Positions 21,162 to 31,372 of a stretch of 64,000 nt of DNA are shown piece by piece. How positions within the stretch are numbered: the first letter of the stretch is position 1; each line of letters starts with the position of its first letter. The stretch spans positions 13,033,706-13,097,705 of the forward strand of contig NC_062992.1 of the NCBI RefSeq assembly GCF_023078275.1, given 5' to 3'. Under the pieces are notes generated by a model that searched no databases, had not been told where the DNA came from, and saw only the letters and a list, made by a program, of their open reading frames with translations. A program made the position numbers and the translations under genes. The stretch comes from Leguminivora glycinivorella. Its lineage: Eukaryota; Arthropoda; Insecta; Lepidoptera; Tortricidae.

Positions 21162-21359
21162 ATTATATTTATTTGTCTACCCCGAACATTTATATAAATT
21201 AATATCGGGTAGTTTTGTGTTGTTTACATCTCCGGTGACACTTTGCTGGGACGTCAGTCTTCCGCGACCACGGCCAGTGCAACCTGGCCGAAACGTTGGG
21301 AAAAAAGGTAAAAATAATGTTAATTAATCGCGTTCGACCTGTGTGTGACTTTAAATAAG

Positions 21360-22560
21360 TCTTGTGATGTTGAAACTTAAGCAAAAATATATGAATACTG
21401 TATAAACATATATAACTAGAAAGTACCCAATACTTAATATAATAGCATAACTTTTTATCTAATTGTTAATTCGTTTAAACCCATAGGCAACCCTGTCGCC
21501 GGACGCTGCGCACGTGCGGCTCGTTTCTTTGTAAAAAAATTGTAGGCATTTAAAGAGGCGGCATTTCGTAAACATCAAAGCAGTGGGCCTTCTTTACTTG
21601 TACTATTATATTTTCTGCGGTAATACATATTATTATCGCGGCTGCTTGAGAATTATGTCGTTTTCAAATGTTAATTCATTCATTCGAGATTGTAATAATA
21701 GTTACTTGTTGAGCACTTATACTTAGTTGTAAACATAAAAAAATGCTTAAATATATTGGGGGAAACCTAACACAGAACGAACCTATTAGCCCCAAACTAA
21801 AGCAAGGGTAATAGGTACTAGTGACCTACACTTAGCTAGATACGTATCCTTCGGTCTTCGAAATACAATGGGGGTTGTACGGAATTTGTAGCTTAAACAC
21901 AACCCAATAGTAAAAGTGGCTTAGAGAAGCGAAACGGCGGACGAGGGGCCAACTTCCCGGTCTGCCAGCGCGCCTCATTGTTCTTCGCGGGAGCACTGTC
22001 TGTCCGCAGCTCGGACTGCGGCCTCGCTTGCTTGGGAGCCTCTCAGGGACGCTCCGAGCCTTCGGCCCTACGCGGAACTCGACCTTCGCTGGTAAATGGG
22101 AAAATGAATAAAATCAAAAGCGGTAGATATTCTTATTTGCTTTGACGTTATCGAGGAGTGGACTAGGGGGTGTAGGTAAAGACGGGATAGCTTTTTACAC
22201 AAACACTGATTTGAAAAAAAAAAATTGAATGATAATTTTTATTTCAGAAAATACATCAGTTATCTGACCCGTCCATAAACTGCGCCTGCACATCTCATTT
22301 CTCAGTATATTTTCTTTATACAACATCATGTAGCCAGTAAGCTTAATTACTATGATTGCATTAGTACAAGGGAGCGCGCGTTAGCTGTAGGGGGCAGCAC
22401 AGAAGTCCCTGCTTGTTCAAGTAACTGGAAAGTCAAGAATAATCTGCATGTTTCCGATTCAGGTCAACAGGCGACACCGAGATAGCCCTCCGCCACGACC
22501 GTACCCTTCATGACACCTCCGCGAGCGCCCGGCGCCTCCACAGGTGCTCCAGGCCGCACT
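21360..22560. other. Gene-free region with GC-rich repeat
   Basis: At 21930-22090 a GC-rich block (GCCAACTTCCCGGTCTGCC, CAGGGACGCTCCGAGCCTTC) is shared with 37425-37560, where GGCCTTCGGCC runs are clearer. The segment 22480-22570 (CGGAGG, GGCGCCGGGCGCTCGCGGAG on the minus strand) is the 3' flank of gene B and matches 55808-55862 behind gene C. Otherwise nothing recognised. Confidence 0.5.
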
Positions 22561-22574
22561 AGCACTCGCTGTCG

Positions 22575-25383
22575 CTACTGGTTAGGCGTCGACTCAGTAT
22601 GTTTATACTTCTTCTGGTGACGTCGCAGGTTGAATTTATGACTGAACTTGAGATCACAATGACTACAGTTGTAAGGTTTTTCTCTAGTGTGTATCCCCAG
22701 GTGTCTTTTCAAGGATGATTTTTCATTGCTCTTGTAATCACAGTGGCTGCATTTGAAAGGCTTGTCTCCAGTGTGTTTCCCCATGTGTCTTTTCAAGTGT
22801 GATTTTATATTGGTCTTGTAATCACAGTGGCTACATTTAAAATTGTCTCCGGTGTGTATCCTCAGGTGTATTTTCAAGTTTGATTTTTTATTGGCATTAT
22901 AATCGCAGTGGCTACATTTGTAAGGCTTCTCGCCAGTATGTGTCCGTTCGTGTTCTCGTAACCTTGAACTATGACTGCTCTTGTAGTCGCAATGACTACA
23001 TGTGTATGGTTTCTCTTTAGTGTGTATCCTTTGATGAACTCTTAAGTTTGATATCGCCCTGCACCTGTACTCGCAATTGCTACATTTAAATGGCTTCGCT
23101 CCAGTGTGTGTCATCAGGTGTTTTCGTAAGTTTGATTTATGAATGGTCTTGTAGTCACAATAACTACAAGTGTGCGGTTTACCTTTAGCTTTTTGGTGAA
23201 CTCGTAAGTTTCCTTTGCGTTTGTTCTTGTAATGGCTCTTCAGATGAGTCTCCAAACTTTTGATAGAGCACGTAGTGTACTCACATTCAGCGCAGAGGAA
23301 ATTTTTAGCATCATGTTCGCTTTTCTTGTGTTCCCGGGCGCGGGCGGCGCTGCCGTCTGAACACACTGCAACATAAATTAACAAAAATCATTTTTAAGAA
23401 AAAAAAAACCGCCGCTTTTGGGGTTCTGGTGAAAGGTACTTGCAAATGTTAGATTATGTAGAAATGTGTAAATATTTTTTAAAACTGCTTTTAATGTACT
23501 TTTTTGATTATTTGATGGAAACCCAATATGGTTATGGTTATGGTTATGGGCTCCGGTTTCCGCACTTAGCCTCAAAGATAGAGGCCATTGTGCGTGGATG
23601 GAAACCCAAATGAATATACGAGTACGTATACCGTTAAGGTTTGAGGAGTTTCCTCAATTCCTCATGAATCCGATATCCAATTATAAGAAATCGAGCTTGA
23701 CAAAATTTGACTTAGTAACTCAACTCAATCTTAACAAACATAACAAAAATAACAAATCTCCCAAGAAATAAATGTCGCTGTTCTGGACGTGAAATGCATG
23801 CTGTAAGTGCTATAAGAATAAGAAATACCAAAGTCACTATAAGTGTGTCGTTGGATTTGAGGAGTTCCGTTCTGATCATCATCAGTTCCACAGCACCAAA
23901 TGTCACTGTTCTGAACGTAAAAAAAACCGGCCAAGAGCGTGTCGGGCCACGCTCAGTGTAGGGTTCCGTAGTTTTCTCAAAAACTACTGAACCTATCAAG
24001 TTCAAAACAATTTTCCTAGAAAGTCTTTATAAAGTTCTACTTTTGTGATTTTTTTCATATTTTTTAAACTTATGGTTCAAAAGTTAGAGGGGGGGGGACG
24101 CACTTTTTTTTCCTTTAATAGCGATTATTTCCGAAAATATTAATTTTATCAAAAAACGATCTTAGTAAACCCTTATTCATTTTTAAATACCTATCCAACA
24201 ATATATCACACGTTGGGGTTGGAATGAAAAAAAAATCAGCCCCCACTTTACATGTAGGGGGGGTACCCTAATAAAACATTTTTTTCCATTTTTTATTTTT
24301 GCACTTTGTTGGCGTGATTGATATACATATTGGTACCAAATTTCAGCTTTCTAGTGCTAACGGTTACTGAGATTATCCGCGGACGGACGGACGGACGGAC
24401 GGACGGACGGACGGACAGACAGACATGGCGAAACTATAAGGGTTCCTAGTTGACTACGGAACCCTAAAAATACAGACGAATTGAGAACCCTTGAGATTTG
24501 GGGCGGCGGTTAAACAATTACAAAGGGTCAATAGTGGGCTTTGCGCAGATAAATCTAAAGCGGTTCATCCGTTCGGGAGCTACGATTCCACAGATAGGCA
24601 CACACACGGACAGACAAACAGGCAGACATACACGTCAAACTTATAACACCCTGTCGTTTTTGCGTCGGGGGTTAAAAAAAAAAACATCAAGGTCAATTTT
24701 GACAAAAATAAATATTTTAATGCCACTCGATACTGTTCCTAAGCCACAAATTGAGAAAAACTTTCCCCAATGCACAATCTGACAATAAATGATGACTTAC
24801 TTACAAACAATATGTTTGTATATCTTATTTTACGCTAACACAACAAATAGGCCAAGTAGTAGGTATTAAACTAACCTGGTAATGGGAGCATTTGAGAATG
24901 TTGCCACTCCTCGGGGCCCAGCACGAGCTCCTTAACCTCGTGGCCGGTGTACAGCCCGGCCCGCGCGGCCGCCGCGCTCACTCCGCGCGCGCTGTCCTCG
25001 CGCTCCCGCTCCTCCGCCAAACACGCCTCTCCAGGATCCATCTTCACACACACCTCTCCGGGCTCCGTCTTCAAACACACCTCTCTAGGCTCCGTCATCA
25101 CACACACCTCTCCGGGCTCCGTCTTCACACACACTTCTCCAGGCTCTGTCTTCACACAAACCTCTCCAGGCTCTGTCTTCACACACACCTCTCCAGGCTC
25201 TGTCTTCACACACACCTCTCCTGGCTCTGTCTTCACACACACCTCTCCGGGCTCCATGTTCACACACACCTCTACGGGCTCCGTCTTCACACACACCTCT
25301 CCAGGCTCTGTCTTCACACACACCTCTCCGGGCTGCATCTTCAGTCAAACCGCCTCTGCCTCCATTGCAATTGCTAGTGACAT
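22575..25383 (-). CDS. C2H2 zinc-finger gene B, 8 fingers, early stop codon
   Basis: On the minus strand, exon 1 is 25383-24876 and exon 2 is 23365-22575, with the same borders and phase as genes A and C (433 codons if read through). From the conserved start (MSLAIAMEAEAV), codon 13 is TGA (25347-25345) where the paralogs have TGT. The next Met at 25338 is in frame and could rescue translation, giving MQPGEVCVKTE. Exon 1 then has about a dozen nine-residue CVKTEPGEV-type units. Exon 2 lacks about 75 codons present in A and C: it jumps from SAARARE straight to HKKSEH, losing the first two fingers. Eight fingers remain, ending RRHQKKYKH. It may be a pseudogene or a shortened functional gene. 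Confidence 0.75.
23366..24875. repeat. Repeat-filled intron of gene B
   Basis: At 23925-24475 lies a dispersed repeat from GGCCAAGAGCGTGTCGGGCC through an (ACGG)n run (about 24380-24415) to GACTACGGAACCCTAAAAA. A second tail at 24500-24690 has GGTTCATCCGTTCGGGAGC, ACACACGGACAGAC and GTTTTTGCGTCGGGGGTTA plus an A run. Both are non-coding here and look like retroposon 3' ends. A short GGTTAT repeat at 23530-23548 belongs to another tail. Confidence 0.6.
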
Positions 25384-25417
25384 AGTTGAGCTCCTATAAG
25401 CTGGTGACAGTGAGAAC

Positions 25418-25863
25418 CTGCAATCCAAGGAGTGTACCTGAATTGAGGAGTGTTGCAGCAACCAGAATAGATCAAGGTGTGTTTTGTTCAATCAATGTGT
25501 CAATTGTATGTTTTTTTTTCTTCTCTTTTTGTTGTTCTGTGTTGCATTTGTAATTGTGTGTTATTGCAGCATTCAAATAAAGCTTTTATCTATCTATCTA
25601 TCTTGTTGTTTAATTTATATTCATTCCATCAAATACAGGAACAAGGAAGACTTACAACTGTAGGAGCTTACCTACTGTTCAATTGTGTGGACATTTAAGT
25701 ATTGTTGCAAGGCCTGATGTTCATTACAATGCACACTCCACATTTTTTTTTGTTTCTCTGCTCTCTCAAACATGAACAGAGCTATGTTAATGATCATGTT
25801 AGTAACTAAATACGCACTTCAACAATGACCTTCACGACAACCCGTAACTATTATTTACATGTA
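25418..25863. other. Upstream of gene B: LINE tail and spacer
   Basis: The acceptor before the gene B start is at 25418-25419 (minus strand). At about 25440-25605 a retroposon tail ends AATAAAGCTTTTATC followed by repeated TATC. No 5' noncoding exon of gene B could be located; the upstream block found for genes A and C is absent. Confidence 0.4.
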
Positions 25864-28800
25864 ATAGACCCAGAGCCCAGGCCCGCCAGACCTTCCTCAA
25901 ATTCTCAAGGATGAAACTTTGGGACAATGTAGAGTTCATATCGGCGGTTAATGTGTGCATATTTTCTAGTTCGGCCCATCGGCCAATTTTTTGCTATCAA
26001 GTGATGAAGGTGAAAAAAAAAAGTGCTTACTTTCCTTAAATTCTCAAGGCTGATTTTTATATATGTGTTAGAGCACGTTGTTAGAAATTGGTTATCATCA
26101 ATGCCAGACCATTTCCGCCGGCCATAACTTTTACCAGACGCGACAAAGTTGGCAAAAAACGACTCTAACTTACCTCATTTTCTCAAGCCTGATTTTGATA
26201 TATGATACGCAGGGACCTGTAACTAGACCGTTTGTAAGCAGCCAGACCAATCGGATGGACCCAACCATCCGCCAGACCGACTTAAAGTTTCGATATGAGC
26301 ATTAGTAGAATTGAAATATTCCGGGTCTATAAAAGCTAAAAACTTGAATTTTCTACATTAAGCTACGTGTATATTGTATACATGACGTAATAAGCGACTT
26401 TCAAAAATTTTACTTCTAAGGAAATAAAAAACTGAAGTTTATATGTGGTGCAAGATTAATTTTAAGCTATGAATTTTATTTACACTGCGTAAGTTACATG
26501 TATATTTTATTATAAATATAACTTTTACCAGACGCGACAAAGTTGGCAAACAACGACTCTAACTTACCTCATTTTCTCAAGCCTGATTTTGGTATATGAT
26601 ACGCAGGGACCTGTAACCAGACCGTTTGTAAGCAGCCAGACCAATCGGATGGACCCAACCATCCGCCAGACCGACTTAAAGTTTCGATATGAGCATTAGT
26701 AGAATTGAAATATTCCGGGTCTATAAAAGCTAAAAACTTGAATTTTCTACATTAAGCTACGTGTATATTGTATACTTGACGTAATAAGCGACTTTCAAAA
26801 AATTTTTCTCAAACATGGTATGAAATATTGATGTTATGTGCCATATAATTGGCAGCGAAGTATGACGTTGCAGGTGCGACTCTTCTTCTTAGTCGTATAC
26901 TCTTGTCAGAGTAGTCGTGGTCATTGGGGTCGTTGTGCTGCCTTTTTAATGGTTTCCCGCCATATTGCTCTATTTGCAGCGTTCCGCGCGCAGAGATTTA
27001 AGGGTGACCCGGTGAGAGCCCTCACTTGGTCTGTCCATCGCATTGAGGGGCGCAGTCTGGGTCTTGTACCGCCCACTCTTCCCTGAACAACAAGTCTCTC
27101 TATGGCGGAGTCTTCCCTACGTGTAACGTGACCGAAATAGCTAAGGGTGCGAGAGTGAACGACATCTGACAGTCTTTGTTTGACTTTGAGCTCCTGAAGA
27201 ATAGACACATTAGTGCGCCGCTGGGTCCACGATATCCGGAGCATTCTTATCACGTCACTTATTACGTCAAGTATACAATATACACGTAGCTTAATGTAGA
27301 AAATTCAAGTTTTTAGCTTTTATAGACCCGGAATATTTCAATTCTACTAATGCTCATATCGAAACTTTAAGTCGGTCTGGCGGATGGTTGGGTCCATCCG
27401 ATTGGTCTGGCTGCTTACAAATGGTCTAGTTACAGGTCCTTGCGTATCATATATCAAAATCAGGCTTGAGAAAATGAGGTAAGTTAGAGTCGTTTTTTGC
27501 CAACTTTGTCGCGTCTGGTAAAAGTTATATTTATAATAAAATACACATGTACTTACGCAGTGTAAATAAAATTCATAGCTTAAAATTAATCTTGTACCAC
27601 ATATAAACTTTCATTTTTTTATTTCTTTAGAAGTAAAATTTTTGAAAGTCGCTTATTACGTCAAGTATACAATATACACGTAGCTTAATGTAGAAAATTC
27701 AAGTTTTTAGCTTTTATAGACCCGGAATATTTCAATTCTACTAATACTCATATCGAAACTTTAAGTCGGTCTGGCGGATGGTTGGGTCCATCCGATTGGT
27801 CTGGCTGCTTACAAATGGTCTAGTTACAGGTCCTTGCGTATCATATATCAAAATCAGGCTTGAGAAAATGAGGTAAGTTAGAGTCGTTTTTTGCCAACTT
27901 TGTCGCGTCTGGTAAAAGTTATATTTATAATAAAATACACATGTACTTACGCAGTGTAAATAAAATTCATAGCTTAAAATTAATCTTGCACCACATATAA
28001 ACTTTCATTTTTTTTTTCCTTAGAAGTCAAATTTTTGAAAGTCGCTTATTACGTCAAGTATACAATATACACGTAGCTTAATGTAGAACATTTAAGTTTT
28101 TAGCTTTTATAGACCCGGAATATTTCAATTCTACTAATGCTCATATCGAAACTTTAAGTCGGTCTGGCGGATGGTTGGGTCCATCCGATTGGTCTGGCTG
28201 CTTACAAATGGTCTAGTTACAGGTCCTTGCGTATCATATATCAAAATCAGGCTTGAGAAAATGAGGTAAGTTAGAGTCGTTTTTTGCCAACTTTGTCGCG
28301 TCTGGTAAAAGTTATATTTATAATAAAATACACATGTACTTACGCAGTGTAAATAAAATTCATAGCTTAAAATTAACCTTGCACCACATATAAACTTTCA
28401 TTTTTTTATTTCCTTAGAAGTAAAATTTTTGAAAGTCGCTTATTACGTCAAGTATACAATATACACGTAGCTTAATGTAGAAAATTCAAGTTTTTAGCTT
28501 TTATAGACCCGGAATATTTCAATTCTACTAATGCTCATATCGAAACTTTAAGTCAGTCTGGCGGATGGTTGGGTCCATCCGATTGGTCTGGCTGCTTACA
28601 AACGGTCTAGTTATAGGTCCCTGCGTATCATATATCAAAATCAGGCTTGAGAAAATGAGGTAAGTTAGAGTCGTTTTTTGCCAACTTTGTCGCGTCTGGT
28701 AAAAGTTATGGCCGGCGGAAACGGTCTGGCATTGATGATAACCAATTTCTAACAACGTGCTCTAACACATATATAAAAATCAGCCTTGAGAATTTAAGGA

Positions 28801-28968
28801 AAGTAAGCACTTTTTTTTTTCACCTTCATCACTTGATAGCAAAAAATTGGCCGATGGGCCGAACTAGAAAATATGCACACATTAAACGCCGATGTGAACT
28901 CTACATTGTCCCAAAGTTTCATCCTTGAGAATTTGAGGAAGGTCTGGCGGGCCTGGGCTCTTGATCTA
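25864..28968. mobile_element. Foldback element 1 with 394-bp repeats in both arms
   Basis: The ends AGAGCCCAGGCCCGCCAGAC (25872) and its complement (to 28961) open a large inverted repeat. The left arm holds two, the right arm four copies of a 394-bp unit; the marker GACGCGACAAAGTTGGC recurs at about 26135 and 26530. Its complement recurs near 27510, 27904, 28298 and 28692. Each unit has an internal hairpin, CGGATGGACCCAACCATCCG. Arms are nearly identical, so mirrored 75-codon open frames (26078-26305 and 28528-28755) are not genes. The centre holds a LINE fragment. No transposase is seen and the target duplication is unclear. Confidence 0.8.
26921..27253 (-). pseudogene. LINE C-terminal fragment in centre of foldback 1
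   Basis: The minus-strand frame reads like the end of a LINE reverse-transcriptase ORF (RMLRISWTQRRTN, LSYFGHVTRRE, GRVGGTRPRLRPSMRW). It lacks the catalytic RT. It sits between the two arms, so it either inserted into the spacer or was captured when the inverted structure formed. The lineage is not certain. Confidence 0.7.
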
Positions 28969-29860
28969 TAACATTTAACGTAACTCATACTCTGAACTCT
29001 GAGGCCTTGTCTCACACGTTTTTACAAATTCCAATTGATCAGAGATCTACTGAATGTCTGCAAATACATGATCAACATGGAAGACGAATTACTAATACTT
29101 GTAGCATGGCTTTTGTTACTATTTAAAAAAAGCAAAAATATTAGATTCATACTTTGCTACTTGAATAGTATGTGTGTTCATCATCAGTAATGTCAGGAAA
29201 GGGAACACTAATGTCTTGCAGGAACTTTTTTTACATTTATTTTATTAATATAACAGTTCTTGGCAGAAGTTACGTTTGTTAACGAAGTGTGTTTCTGACC
29301 AAAATGATTCTGCCAGATGAGGGTAACCCTATGGAAAGAGGTGCCATTCATATTTTGATCTCATCATGCATATCACTTCAACTCACAAGAAATACTTATA
29401 AGCATAGTAAGTTTTAACTGTAAGTAATATTGTCTTCGGTTACCGCGATAGTTACTCATGAAATAAAACTATGGAAACGGATTTAATCGCGTATAATGAA
29501 TTTAAAAATCCGTTTCCATAGTTTTATTTCATGTTTAACTGTAAGTGTTAATTCTATGCAATAAATTAAAATTATGAATTCGGATTCTGCTTCAGACTAC
29601 AGCCAGCCTTTTTTTTTTTTTTTTTTTGAAGTTTCATCTGCCATCGGCTAGCCTAGCCTAATTCTTAGCTAAATTACAATCACGTAATGTAGGAGATCAT
29701 TAAGGGTTATGTTATAATCTTAGAACAAATCAAATTATTCTCATTTGAAAATATTTTAATTTGTATATAAGTAGTAACACTATATAGAATTATATGTATC
29801 AGTCCGAATATATGTACAGTAGTGAAAGAATTGTCCTTTAACTCCTAACCGTTGAGGAGT
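28969..29860. other. Gene-free region with a perfect 27-bp inverted repeat
   Basis: CATGAAATAAAACTATGGAA and seven further bases at 29458-29484 are exactly complementary to 29507-29533 with a 22-nt loop. It follows CGGTTACCGCGATAGTTACT, a string I associate with lepidopteran retroposon tails. A T run of about 18 lies at 29611. No genes seen. Confidence 0.55.
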
Positions 29861-30175
29861 TGACCTTCCATCATCAGCTCAGCCACATAAAATTATTACC
29901 ATCAGGCGCAAATACTGGTGTACCTTTGAAAAATACACAAAAAACATTACATGTGCCTATAACATTTGAAGGGTTCCCTCGATTTGTCCAAGATCCCATC
30001 ATCAGACCCCGACTTGGTGCCAATGGGATCATCTCAGGGTTATACCCGTTCGATCAAAAAAAAAATTTTGAAAATCGGTCCCCGATTCTCAGAGATATCG
30101 AGTAACATACATACCAAAAAAAATAAAAAATAAATCAGTCGAATTGAGAACCTCCTCCTTTTTTGAAGTCGGTTA
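29860..30175. repeat. Retroposon 3' end
   Basis: The block carries CAGACCCCGACTTGGTGCCA, TCTCAGAGATATCGAGTAAC and ends AACCTCCTCCTTTTTTGAAG then GTCGGTTAAAAAG, a common lepidopteran non-LTR tail. The open frame 29860-30105 has no domain. Confidence 0.5.
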
Positions 30176-30179
30176 AAAA

Positions 30180-30274
30180 GTGACCAAGGCCTCCAAGTGT
30201 TCCGAGCTGGAATCAAACCAACATACACCGTTAACCGGACGGATGCCTGTAAAACCACTTGGCCATCGGATCAC
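30180..30274 (-). repeat. tRNA-like SINE head
   Basis: On the minus strand an A-box-like TGGCCAAGTGG and a B-box-like GGTTTGATTCC are spaced as in a class II tRNA. The ends GTGATCC and GGTCAC pair partly. The anticodon arm is not tRNA-like and pairing is imperfect, so I read it as a tRNA-derived SINE or pseudogene, not a working tRNA. Confidence 0.4.
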
Positions 30275-30974
30275 TTTTTCTATGTATATGACATTTATTT
30301 AATGGTTATGTTATATGTCCTCATTTGAAGTTTTAGGGAAGGTAGAGGGAGAAAAGTCACGATCATATCTCAAAACATTTAAGAAGGGTTATTAACTTAT
30401 TATAATATATTCTTTAGATCACTGCTGTAGAAATACTATAAACTAATTTGTTAAGTGTTAGGGGAAACGGGACAATTTAAGTTAAGGAGATAGGGAAGCA
30501 CCTACCTTTCAACAATAACAAGTTTGAAGTCGAACAATCAACGAAACGAAAGCATTTTTTTTTTCTACTCATCAAACACAAAATAGGTATCGTAGACACG
30601 TCGCGCCGATATAAATAACTACTTAACACTTTCGAAACCGGGCTCTACGCGGCGCTACGACATTTTCGCTACATACGGGGAAACCCATGTAATCGGCTAC
30701 GCTTCTACGAGCGGTGTGCCCGACAGTCGGGTTCTTGGTAGCGAAAGTGTTAAATAAGGTAAATAAAACATAGAAAGTAACACTCAATTCTTGATTCAAA
30801 TGCCGATCAATCTCAAGAACTAGAACTTGTTTTAGTTATACTTCCGTGCTACTGCTAGGTCTGCTAGAACCTGACTAGCTAAGAGAAATAAGAGAACATA
30901 ATCACTACGTTTTAGTCATTTTACTGACTAGAAGAACAACTAGAACTAGAACAAGCAAAGAACAAGAACAAAGA
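30275..30974. other. Gene-free region with a 123-bp MITE at TTAA
   Basis: Between TTAA at 30623-30626 and TTAA at 30750-30753 lies a 123-bp element with ends CACTTTCG...CGAAAGTG. TTAA duplication is the signature of piggyBac-type insertion. The rest is AT-rich without genes. Confidence 0.6.
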
Positions 30975-31372
30975 TGGCTATTGGTTTTTTTTTTTTTTTT
31001 TTTTTTTTGCTTTGGCTTTTACTCCCTGCCAATTTGCACAGGGTGAATTTGCCAATGTCAGTATTGGCTTGGTGTTATCGTAGCTTTGACTTTCACACGT
31101 GAGGAGAATGTTCGGTATTTTTATTTTTTTTTAATTTTTTATGAAGGATGTGAAGGGAAAACCTAAAACAAAACATTTGTTATGAACGTCACTGACAAAC
31201 ACATGACAACACTTACACAAATTGATTAGCGAAGAAGCGGGAAGCGGATGACAGAATGTTAGTAATGCCAACATGAGGGAAATGAAAGAAAAGAAAACCA
31301 TATTATATGTATAATAGGAATAAATGAAGTAATAGAATATTATAGATGAGAGTGAGAATGAATTTACGTTAT

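Noticed and set aside
23530..23550. Telomere-like GGTTAT repeat
   Set aside because: Only three units, not the insect TTAGG repeat, and it sits in a retroposon-like tail inside an intron.
24372..24425. ACGG/ACAG microsatellite as a regulatory array
   Set aside because: The same run is a fixed part of a dispersed repeat that ends GGAACCCTAAAAA, so it is explained by that family.
24892..25399. Long plus-strand open frames (about 150-160 codons) across exon 1 of gene B, and similar ones opposite exon 1 of genes A and C
   Set aside because: They are antisense readings of a 27-bp minisatellite whose unit length is a multiple of three, which keeps every frame open. The sense frame is supported by splice sites and paralogs.
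26078..28755. Two nearly identical 75-codon ORFs in opposite orientation
   Set aside because: They are mirror images produced by the arms of foldback 1, with no domain and no support as genes.
30180..30274. Functional tRNA gene
   Set aside because: A and B boxes are present, but stem pairing is poor and the anticodon arm does not form; a SINE head is more likely.
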